A program made the position numbers and the translations under genes. From assembly GCA_036403155.1 (NCBI GenBank), contig DASWRM010000029.1, positions 1 to 64,000 on the forward strand: DNA of 64,000 nt, written 5' to 3'. Shown here in pieces: positions 8,209 through 15,434 of this stretch; within the stretch, counting starts at the first letter, position 1, and each line of letters starts with the position of its first letter. Below the pieces are notes generated by a model. It had not been told where the DNA came from. It searched no databases and saw only the letters and a program-made list of their open reading frames with translations. Source of the DNA: Gaiellales bacterium (GTDB lineage Bacteria > Actinomycetota > Thermoleophilia > Gaiellales > JAICJC01).

Positions 8209-9143
8209 CGCGCCTGTCCCCGCGCCCGCTCGTGGAGGTACGTGTAGACGCTCTCGAGGTCGTCGCCGACCGGCCGCACCTCGTGCAGCAGCGCCTCCGC
8301 GCGCACGGCCGCCACCGGCAGCTGGCGCGAGAGCCCGGACGGATCGCTCGTTTCGATCTCGACGCGCCCGTCGGCCAGCCGGACGGCATCGACCGCCGGC
8401 GTGGCGAGCAGCTCCCGCGCCAGCGCCCGGCTGTTGCCGTCGGCCGTCACCAGCACGCGCCGGGGCCGTTCGCTGATCAGGCGACGGATGCCGGCCGTCG
8501 AGCCCTCGGCCACGAGGTGGCCGTTCACGAGCACCAGAACGCGCGGCGCCATCCGCTCCACCTCGTGCAGCACGTGTGACGACACGAGCACCGTCCGGCC
8601 CTCGGTGCCGAGGCGGGTGAGGAGGTCGATCACGTGCTCGCGCTGGGTCGGATCAAGGCCGTTCAGCGGCTCGTCCAGCAGCAGCAGGTCGGGATCGTGC
8701 GCGAGCGCCTGGGCGAGCTTCACACGCTGGCGCATGCCGTGCGAGAAGCCGCCGACGGGCCGGTGTGCCTCGTCCGCGAGCTCCACGGTGGCGAGCGCAT
8801 GCTCCGCCGCCGCACGCGGATCGTCGACGCGGTGCAGCCGCGCGGACAGCTCGACCACCTCCCGGGCGGACAGGAACGGCCAGGGCGGGCTGTGGTCGGG
8901 GACCATCCCGAGCCGCCGGTACACGTCGGGCGATCGCCGTGGGTTCACGCCGAAGATGCGGACGCTTCCGGTGCTGGGCGTGGAGAAGCCGGCGCAGAGC
9001 TTCAGCGTCGTCGACTTCCCGGCGCCGTTGTGCCCGAGCAGGCCGACCACGCCGCCGTCGATGGTGAACGTCACGTCGGCGATGGACACGGTATCGCCGT
9101 ACCAGCGCGACACGCCGCTGAACTCGATCGCGGGCTGGCTCAC
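8205..9143 (-). CDS. ABC transporter ATP-binding protein, second pair
   Basis: This 312-residue protein has an N-terminal ABC nucleotide-binding domain: Walker A GHNGAGKST at about 37-45, signature FSHGMRQRVKLAQAL, Walker B LLLLDEPLNGLDP and switch His in VLVSSHVLHE. A C-terminal extension of about 90 residues, similar to DrrA/CcmA-type exporters, follows. The GTG start at 9143 is chosen because it overlaps the stop of the preceding permease in GTGA and sits just before the conserved fold. Coupled on both sides with permeases, it powers an ABC-2 exporter or remodeling system. Confidence 0.92.
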   Translation of the reverse strand: MSQPAIEFSGVSRWYGDTVSIADVTFTIDGGVVGLLGHNGAGKSTTLKLCAGFSTPSTGSVRIFGVNPRRSPDVYRRLGMVPDHSPPWPFLSAREVVELSARLHRVDDPRAAAEHALATVELADEAHRPVGGFSHGMRQRVKLAQALAHDPDLLLLDEPLNGLDPTQREHVIDLLTRLGTEGRTVLVSSHVLHEVERMAPRVLVLVNGHLVAEGSTAGIRRLISERPRRVLVTADGNSRALARELLATPAVDAVRLADGRVEIETSDPSGLSRQLPVAAVRAEALLHEVRPVGDDLESVYTYLHERARGQAR

Positions 9144-10009
9144 GCCTGCTCCCGCCCGTATCGCACGAGCAGCACGACCAGCGCGAGGACGGACACCTCG
9201 ACGGCGACCGACCCCCACACCCACGGGCCGATGTGGTTGCGGTCGGCGTAGCCCGGGAACAGCCCCTGGCCCGCCCGGACAGGGGCGGCGGCGAAGGCGA
9301 GCAGCCGCAGGTGCGGCGAGCCGAGCGCCTCGCCCAGCGTGCCGCCGACCACCGTCGGGATGGCGAGGAATGCCAGGTAGCCGCCGACGGCGAACGCGCG
9401 CCTGCCGGTCAGCGACGAGATGGCGAGCCCGACCACCGCATAGAACGTGGCGACGATCAGCCCCGATCCGATGATCCGGAGCAGGTCGCGGTCATGGTGC
9501 AGCAGGTATCCGAGCGGGTGCACCGAGAACAGCACCGTGCCGGCGTACAGCGTGAGCACCGGTGCCAGCGTGACGAGCAGGAGCGGCATCATTGCGGCGA
9601 TCAGCTTGCCGGCGAGGTAGTCGAACCGGCCAAGAGCGGTGGAGAAGTAGAGCGAGAGCGTGCGGTCGCGACGGTCCGCGCACACCAGCTCGGGCGTGAT
9701 GACGACGCTGAAGACGAGCACGACGATCGACACGGTGCTGACGTACGCGCTGTACGGCAGGGCGTCCACCACGCTGCGTGTCACCGACGACGAGCCGAAC
9801 AGCGCTCGCAGCCCGAGGATCACGAGGGCCGGCGCGAACGCGAGCAGCACGAGCGCGATCGGAATCACCTTCACCTTCCACCCTCTCCGTGCTCCCATCG
9901 CGCGCAATGCGCTCCAGCGTGCGAGCGACCAGATCGCGGCTGCGCGGCCCGCGCGCGGGCCGTCGTAGCGCGTGAACGCGCTGTCGACGAGGCGGGCGTC
10001 GGCGCTCAT
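9140..10009 (-). CDS. ABC transporter permease (ABC-2 type), first pair
   Basis: This 289-residue membrane protein has about six helices and an ABC-2 type layout. After a 50-residue cytosolic N-terminus comes VIPIALVLLAFAPALVILGL. The loop TPELVCADRRDRTLSLYFSTALGRFDYLAGKL matches the typical conserved loop before helix 3. The ATG at 10009 overlaps the upstream ATPase stop in ATGA; longer versions in the same frame run back into the ATPase and are rejected. It pairs with the ATPase at 10006-10923. The substrate is unknown, but the LolA-like gene at the head of the operon hints at lipid or envelope work. Confidence 0.85.
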   Translation of the reverse strand: MSADARLVDSAFTRYDGPRAGRAAAIWSLARWSALRAMGARRGWKVKVIPIALVLLAFAPALVILGLRALFGSSSVTRSVVDALPYSAYVSTVSIVVLVFSVVITPELVCADRRDRTLSLYFSTALGRFDYLAGKLIAAMMPLLLVTLAPVLTLYAGTVLFSVHPLGYLLHHDRDLLRIIGSGLIVATFYAVVGLAISSLTGRRAFAVGGYLAFLAIPTVVGGTLGEALGSPHLRLLAFAAAPVRAGQGLFPGYADRNHIGPWVWGSVAVEVSVLALVVLLVRYGREQA

Positions 10010-10923
10010 CCGATCGCTCCGATCAGCGATTGCTCGAGCGTCGGGCCGGCGGGCCGCAGCTCCCGCAGGCCGACGTCCGCGCTGCATGCCGCGTCGCGAA
10101 CCCCACGCAGCACCGCCTCGACGTTCGCGCCCCGCACCACCAGCCAGCCGTCCTGCGGCTCGACCAGCAGGCCGAGTCGTGTCGCCTCGGCCGTGAACCG
10201 GCCCGCGTCGCCGTCGATGCGCACCTGCACGTCACCCGCCCGCTCCTCGTCCGGCGCGGCGAGCTTCCGCGTCGCCGCCACGCGCCCCTCCCGCATGACG
10301 ATCACCGAGTCGCACGTGCGCACCACGTCCTCGAGCACATGGGACGACATGACGACGGCGATGCCAAGCTCGCTGGACAGGCGCCGCACCAGCGCCAGCA
10401 TCTCTTCGCGGCCGGCCGGGTCGAGCCCGTTGGTGGGCTCGTCGAGGATCACGAGGCTGGGGGAGTGGACGATCGCCTGCGCCAGGTTCGTCCGCTGTTT
10501 CATCCCGACGGAGAACGTTCTGATCAGCCGCGAGCGCTCCTCCTCGAGGCCGACCTGGAACAGCACCTCCGACGCCCGCAGCACCGCCACCCGTCGGGGC
10601 AGACCGCGCAGCTCTCCCATGTGAACGACCAGGTCGCGTGCGGTCATCCCCATGGGAAGCGCGCTGTGCTCGGGCATGTACCCGAGCCGTCTGCGGATAT
10701 CCCACGACCGCCCGAGACCCATGCCCATCACGTTGACGGTGCCCTCGTCCGGCCGGATGAGGCCAAGGATCGTCCGCATGAGCGTCGACTTGCCGGCCCC
10801 GTTCGCGCCGAGCAGGCCCACGGCGCGGTCCTCGATGCGCGCGCTGACGCCGTCGAGCGCCACGACCGATCCGTAGCGCTTGACGACGTTGTCGACCTCG
10901 ACCAGCGCGCCGCCGGTGCTCAT
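10006..10923 (-). CDS. ABC transporter ATP-binding protein, first pair
   Basis: This 305-residue ABC ATPase has Walker A GANGAGKST (39-47), signature FSVGMKQRTNLAQAI, Walker B LVILDEPTNGLDP and switch region VVMSSHVLEDV. The C-terminal extension resembles that of gliding/NatA-type exporters. ATG 10923 gives the normal N-terminus (MSTGGALVEVDNVVKRYG); the 24 codons before it are not conserved-looking. It lies 22 bases after the LolA-like gene and overlaps the permease by 4 bases. It drives the first ABC-2 permease of this double system. Confidence 0.92.
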   Translation of the reverse strand: MSTGGALVEVDNVVKRYGSVVALDGVSARIEDRAVGLLGANGAGKSTLMRTILGLIRPDEGTVNVMGMGLGRSWDIRRRLGYMPEHSALPMGMTARDLVVHMGELRGLPRRVAVLRASEVLFQVGLEEERSRLIRTFSVGMKQRTNLAQAIVHSPSLVILDEPTNGLDPAGREEMLALVRRLSSELGIAVVMSSHVLEDVVRTCDSVIVMREGRVAATRKLAAPDEERAGDVQVRIDGDAGRFTAEATRLGLLVEPQDGWLVVRGANVEAVLRGVRDAACSADVGLRELRPAGPTLEQSLIGAIG

Positions 10924-10945
10924 GACCGCGGTCTGGCGCCGCGGA

Positions 10946-12103
10946 TCACGACAGGGCGCGGGCCACGGCGATGATCGTGGAGGGCTGCCGGGCACCGAGC
11001 ACCACGAACTCCGTGCCTCCCCGCCTGAAGCTGACGATCGTGCCGAGCGTGGTCACGAGCTGGCTGCCCCGCGCGCCGTTGATCCGAATCGAGGGGAAGA
11101 GCGAGCCGTCGCTGCGGGCGGCCGCCTCACCGGATGCCTGCCGCTCGATCACCACCACCGAGCCGAGGCCGCGGCCGTAGACCGCGAGCAGCCCCCTCGC
11201 GCCGGAGCGGGAGAACGAGCGTGCAACCGTGCGCGGGAGGCCCGCTGCCGTGGCCGGCGCGGCCGCGGAGGGCGGCGCAGCCGAGCTGTGCCCGTCGCTG
11301 CGAGCGTTGTCCACAGCGTGGCGGAGCTCCGCCCTGGTCGGCAGCTCGACCGCGGTCACGTGCGTCCCGGCCGGCATCCGCACGGCGGTATCGCCGGCGG
11401 CGAGCTTGCCGTAGCGGATGTGCGTGACCTGCAGCTCGATGGCCGGCTGCGACGCCCCGCGCGGGTAGAGCGCAACGCGAAGCGGCGTGCCGTGCGCAGC
11501 GTCCCAGGCGAGGGCGAGCGGGCCGATCAGGCCGGAATCGTGGCGGGCGCTGATGCGGACCGTGTAGGCGGGGCGTCCGGCGACGTTGCCGGGCACTGCG
11601 CCGGAGATGTCCAGTGTGCGGCCGAGCTCGGAGAGCGTGCGGCGGATATCGGCGAGCGACGGTGGCGATCCGTGATTGCGGCTCGCTGTATCGCCGCCGT
11701 GATGCGGCACGGCCACCCGGTAGGCGGCGTGACGGTTCGGCGCGTAGAGCGTGACCGCCCGGCCGTCGAACCCGGCCTCGATCCTGCCGAGCTGCGAGCG
11801 CACCACGAGCCGCACCCGGTCGCCGCTCGCCCAGATGGTGCCGTGAGCGCCGCCGAGGAGGGCGCCGTCGAGAAGGGACGAGGCTCCAGGGATGAGGTGC
11901 TGGGAGATCGTGAACTGCGCACGCACGCCGCTCACATCCTTGGCCGTGAGCGCGTTGTGGATGGCGACCGCGAGCGGCCGCTTCGGCGGGCGTTCGCTGC
12001 TGCGGGTGAGCGCGTACGCGGTCACCGTGAGGGCGGCCGCCATCACCGCGGCGAGCGCGAGCCACCCGCCCAGCCGTGCCGTCGATCGTCGTGCCATACC
12101 CAT
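10946..12103 (-). CDS. LolA/RseB-like lipoprotein-carrier-fold protein, membrane-anchored
   Basis: This 385-residue protein has an N-terminal signal anchor (LGGWLALAAVMAAALTVTAYAL, about 11-32) and an extracytoplasmic body that looks like the LolA/RseB-type beta-barrel half-fold: IHNALTAKDVSGVRAQFTISQHLI, then repeated strands such as GTIWASGDRVRLVVR and PAYTVRISAR. It ends with a domain containing VVVIERQASG and GTIVSFRRGGTEFVVLGARQ. ATG 12103 or ATG 12097 both fit. As the first gene of an operon with two ABC ATPase/permease pairs, it may sense or carry a lipophilic ligand for them. The fold call is from pattern and context, not a database match. Confidence 0.65.
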   Translation of the reverse strand: MGMARRSTARLGGWLALAAVMAAALTVTAYALTRSSERPPKRPLAVAIHNALTAKDVSGVRAQFTISQHLIPGASSLLDGALLGGAHGTIWASGDRVRLVVRSQLGRIEAGFDGRAVTLYAPNRHAAYRVAVPHHGGDTASRNHGSPPSLADIRRTLSELGRTLDISGAVPGNVAGRPAYTVRISARHDSGLIGPLALAWDAAHGTPLRVALYPRGASQPAIELQVTHIRYGKLAAGDTAVRMPAGTHVTAVELPTRAELRHAVDNARSDGHSSAAPPSAAAPATAAGLPRTVARSFSRSGARGLLAVYGRGLGSVVVIERQASGEAAARSDGSLFPSIRINGARGSQLVTTLGTIVSFRRGGTEFVVLGARQPSTIIAVARALS

Positions 12104-12289
12104 GATGCCTACCGCCTCCCCGTGTGGACCCGCTCAGGGTAGCTTCGGATTCTGAGGGTTTTCTGAGCGGGGCGCGCCGGTGGCCGCCGGATCGACGCCG
12201 CGCGTGACCGGCCGGGCTGTTTTTCGCTCGCCGTACGGGGGAACAGCCACCGGCGAACGGCGGGACGATCACCGAACCAGGGAGGCGGC

Positions 12290-12727
12290 ATGGCGACGAA
12301 GTCCGATTTCAGCGAGCAGGAGTGGGAAGAGCTGCACAGAGGTGTGACGGGAGCGGGGCTCCTGGTATCGGTCAGCGATCGCAGCTTCTTCGACGGGTTC
12401 AAGGAGGCCGGCGCGATGGCGCGTCACCTGGCCGAGGCGCGCTCGCACGGCGACAACCTGCTGGTGCGTGACCTCGCGTCCGAGCGCGGCACCGGCTTCG
12501 GCCTCGCCGACCGGCCGGACAAGGTCGAGCAGGAGACGCTCGCCGCGCTTCGCACGGCCGTGACGACGCTGCAGGAGAAGGCGCCGTCCGATCTTCCGGC
12601 GTACCGGACGTTCGTGCTCGACGTGGCCCGGTCGGTCGCGGCGGCGGCATCGGGCGGCGACGAGGCCGAGCGCGGGACGGTGGCCAAGCTGGAGGCCGCC
12701 CTCTCCACGGAGCCGTCGGCGACGTAA
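12290..12727 (+). CDS. Conserved hypothetical protein, helical, 145 aa
   Basis: This soluble, charged, mainly helical 145-residue protein has no signal peptide or membrane segment. The N-terminus MATKSDFSEQEWEELHRGVTGAG and the following VSVSDRSFFDGFKEAGAMARHL look like an actinobacterial family of unknown role that I have seen only as hypothetical. A good ribosome-binding site (AGGGAGG, 12279-12285) precedes the ATG, so the start is firm. It is alone between the LolA-like operon (divergent) and the DrrAB-like exporter. A role in stress or protein binding is possible, but nothing in the sequence supports one. Confidence 0.75.
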   Translation: MATKSDFSEQEWEELHRGVTGAGLLVSVSDRSFFDGFKEAGAMARHLAEARSHGDNLLVRDLASERGTGFGLADRPDKVEQETLAALRTAVTTLQEKAPSDLPAYRTFVLDVARSVAAAASGGDEAERGTVAKLEAALSTEPSAT

Positions 12728-12869
12728 GACCGTCCGGCCGAAGGGCCTTTCGAGCCACCGATCCTCCACCGCAGCGCCGGCTGCGTGCATCCGAACGGTC
12801 GTGCTACCTCCACGCGCGCCGGGGGATGGCACCAGTGCCGGCGGCACCGTCATGGATGATTGTTGCACC

Positions 12870-13769
12870 ATGACTGTCAGTGCCGCCATATCGGTGCGGG
12901 GCCTCGAGATGGCCTACGGCGCCGTTCGGGCTGTCCAGGGGATCGACCTGGAGGTGCAGCGCGGCGAGATCTTCGCGTTCCTCGGCCCAAACGGAGCGGG
13001 GAAGACGACCACCCTCGAGATCCTCGAGGGCTACCGACGCCCCACGGCCGGCAGCGTCGCCGTGCTGGGTCAGGACCCGTGGAACGCGGACGGAGGGTGG
13101 CGTGCGCGGATCGGGGTCGTGCTTCAGGAGTCGGAGCCCGATCCCGGCCTGACGGTGTCGGAGGCCGTTGCGCTGTACGCCGGATACCACGCCCGGCCGC
13201 TCGGCGTATCGGAAACGCTGCAGCTCGTGGGGCTCGAGGGCGAGCGGGACATGCTCGCAACCACGCTGTCGGGCGGCCAGCGTCGCAGGCTGGACGTCGG
13301 GCTGGCGCTGGTCGGCCGGCCGGAGGTGGTGTTCCTCGACGAGCCGACGACCGGCTTCGACCCGGCTGCACGGCGGGCAGCCTGGGCGATGATCGAGGGG
13401 CTGCGAGCGACCGGAACGACGGTCTTCCTGACGACGCATGCGATGGACGAGGCGGCCCATCTCGCCGACCGGATCGCGGTGCTCGCCGGCGGCCGCGTGA
13501 TCGCAGAGGGAACCCCGGCCACGATCGGGGGTCGCGATACGGCTGCCAGCATCGTGTCCTTCGTCGCCGACCTGCCGGCGCTGCCGGAACGATTTCGCGA
13601 TCGAGCCCAGCTCGTCGGCGGAAAGGTGCAGTTCGAAAGCACCAGCCCGCTTGCAGACCTCGCGGAGCTTGCCGCCAACGGCGTCGCCGTCTCCGATCTC
13701 GAGGTGCGGCCGCCGTCGCTCGAGGACGTCTACCTCTCGCTCACCCGCGGCCCGGTCGGCGTCTCGTGA
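12870..13769 (+). CDS. ABC exporter ATP-binding protein, DrrA-like
   Basis: This 299-residue ABC ATPase has Walker A GPNGAGKTT (39-47), Q-loop VVLQESEPDPGLTV, signature LSGGQRRRLDVGLAL, Walker B VVFLDEPTTGFDP and switch His FLTTHAMDEA. The C-terminal domain resembles DrrA-type exporters. ATG 12870 is preferred because the domain begins directly after it; ATG 12852 (adding MDDCCT) is an alternative. The stop overlaps the GTG of the permease in GTGA. Together they should export a small lipophilic compound or antibiotic-like molecule; the neighbours give no substrate. Confidence 0.9.
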   Translation: MTVSAAISVRGLEMAYGAVRAVQGIDLEVQRGEIFAFLGPNGAGKTTTLEILEGYRRPTAGSVAVLGQDPWNADGGWRARIGVVLQESEPDPGLTVSEAVALYAGYHARPLGVSETLQLVGLEGERDMLATTLSGGQRRRLDVGLALVGRPEVVFLDEPTTGFDPAARRAAWAMIEGLRATGTTVFLTTHAMDEAAHLADRIAVLAGGRVIAEGTPATIGGRDTAASIVSFVADLPALPERFRDRAQLVGGKVQFESTSPLADLAELAANGVAVSDLEVRPPSLEDVYLSLTRGPVGVS

Positions 13770-14551
13770 CCCGGCGTCCCTACACCCTGCTGGTGCACCA
13801 GACCGAGTACGACCTGCGCGCCTTCCGCCGCAATCGGCAGGCATGCCTCGGCACGATCCTGCTGCCGTTGCTGCTGCTCGTGGTGATCGTCAGTGCCAAT
13901 GGCGGGGACACCGTCCCGTACCATCATGCGCGAGTATCCCTGGCGGAGTACATCACTCCCGGGCTGGCAGCGTTCGGCGTCGTTGCCGCGTCCTTCCTGA
14001 GCCTGATCGTCGAGGTGGTGACGCAGCGCGAGACCGGCGTCCTCAAGCGCCGGCGGGCGACGCCGGTGCCGGCGTGGGTCCTGATCGGCGGCCGCACCCT
14101 GACGGCCGCGGTCGCTTCACTCGCCGTGATGTTCCTGCTACTTGTCGTGGCAGGCAACAGCTACAACGCGACCATCCCCAGCGCCGGCCTCCCGGCGGCG
14201 GTGCTCGCCGTGGCGATCGGTGCGGCCAGCTTCGCGAGCATCGGGTTCGCGGTATCGACGGCCGTCCGCAACGCCGCCGCCGCGCAGCCGGTCGCGTCCC
14301 TGATCCTGCTGCCGCTGCTGCTGATCTCGAGCGTGCTGGTTCCGACGACGCAGCTGCCCGACTCGCTGGCGACCATTGCTTCCCTGTTCCCGCTCGAACA
14401 TCTTGCCGACGCCCTCCGGTACGCGCTCGATCCGTCGGTGGGCGGCTCGCACGTCGCCGCCGAAGACCTCGCCGTCGTGTCGGCGTGGGGTGTGGCGGGG
14501 TTCGTGGTGGCGTACCGCCGCTTCGCCTGGCTGCCCGCGGTCTCTGGCTGA
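13766..14551 (+). CDS. ABC-2 type permease, DrrB-like
   Basis: This 261-residue permease has about six helices: FRRNRQACLGTILLPLLLLVVI at the start, then the ABC-2 block VVTQRETGVLKRRRATPVPAWVLIGGRTL, LILLPLLLISSVLVPTTQLPDSL and the closing helix before AYRRFAWLP. The GTG start overlaps the ATPase stop. The end is in keeping with the family, so I take 14551 as genuine even though a methyltransferase frame on the other strand runs into this gene. It is the membrane half of the exporter. Confidence 0.88.
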   Translation: MTRRPYTLLVHQTEYDLRAFRRNRQACLGTILLPLLLLVVIVSANGGDTVPYHHARVSLAEYITPGLAAFGVVAASFLSLIVEVVTQRETGVLKRRRATPVPAWVLIGGRTLTAAVASLAVMFLLLVVAGNSYNATIPSAGLPAAVLAVAIGAASFASIGFAVSTAVRNAAAAQPVASLILLPLLLISSVLVPTTQLPDSLATIASLFPLEHLADALRYALDPSVGGSHVAAEDLAVVSAWGVAGFVVAYRRFAWLPAVSG

Positions 14552-15336
14552 CCGCATTCCGAAGCCGCTGCCGGAACCCCCTTCTCCGCCACGACGGCGA
14601 TCTTCCGCACGCGTCCCGTCTCGAGCCATGCGCTCCACAGGTGGTGCGCGCGGAGCAGATCGTCGAGCGCGCGGCGGCCGACGCGCGACGCGATCGCCGG
14701 CGCGTCATCGGCGAACGCGTCGTGGAGCGCCTCCGCCACGGCGCGATGCTGGTCGGTGTGATCGTCCTCCCAGCACACGGTCAGGCCGGCGTCGCCGAGC
14801 AGTTCCCGTACCTCCTCCAGCGGCGTCAGCCACACCGTGTCGGCGTCTGGCATCGCGTTGCGCTCCCCGTCGCCGAGCGGCGCGCCGGCCTCGAGCGTGA
14901 AGGCGAACCGTCCGCCCACTGCCAGCGTGCGTCCGATCTCCCTGACCAGCGTCCGCTTGTCCGGGAAGGCGAGCATCGTCTCGAGCAGCAGAACGACGTC
15001 GAACGGGCCCGGCGGAAGCGGCGGCACCCGTGCCACCTCGAAGCGGCAGTCCAGCCCGTGTGCGCGGGCGCGCGCGATGTCGATCGCGCTCGCGCTGGAG
15101 TCGACTCCCAGGTAGCTGCAGCCGAGCGCGCGCGTGATGAAGCGTCCGGGTCCCGCCACGCCGCAGCAGACGTCCAGCACCGAGACGCCCGGCGCGACGC
15201 CGGCCCGCTCCGCGAGATCGCGGATCTCGCCGGCGCGCATGAAGCCCTCCTGCTCCACGTACTCGCCCGCCGGGTACGCGCGCTCGCGGGCGCGCCGCAG
15301 CGCCTCCACGAAGCCGTGGCGCTCGTCCTGCTTCAC
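14161..15336 (-). CDS. Class I SAM-dependent methyltransferase with overrunning 3' end
   Basis: This is a SAM methyltransferase with motif I SVLDVCCGVAGPGRF, acidic LGVDSSASAIDIA, and FDVVLLLETMLAFPD. The homologous-looking part ends near base 14590 (VRKIAVVAEKG), but no stop follows in this frame until 14161, deep inside the permease on the other strand. None of the three - frames has a stop near 14540-14600, so a simple frameshift does not restore a normal end. The protein may carry a junk tail of about 140 residues, or the stop was lost by mutation or assembly error. The GTG start at 15336 (VKQDERHGFVEAL) is a judgement. Substrate unknown. Confidence 0.7.
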   Translation of the reverse strand: MKQDERHGFVEALRRARERAYPAGEYVEQEGFMRAGEIRDLAERAGVAPGVSVLDVCCGVAGPGRFITRALGCSYLGVDSSASAIDIARARAHGLDCRFEVARVPPLPPGPFDVVLLLETMLAFPDKRTLVREIGRTLAVGGRFAFTLEAGAPLGDGERNAMPDADTVWLTPLEEVRELLGDAGLTVCWEDDHTDQHRAVAEALHDAFADDAPAIASRVGRRALDDLLRAHHLWSAWLETGRVRKIAVVAEKGVPAAASECGQPETAGSQAKRRYATTNPATPHADTTARSSAATCEPPTDGSSAYRRASARCSSGNREAMVASESGSCVVGTSTLEISSSGSRIRDATGCAAAALRTAVDTANPMLAKLAAPIATASTAAGRPALGMVAL

Positions 15337-15434
15337 GGTTGAACGACACCCATGCGATCGGCCATCGTGTACCCCGTCCAGCTGTGGATCGTCGACGTGA
15401 ACCGGACGAGGGGCTGCAGAGTAGTGCCGTGAGG

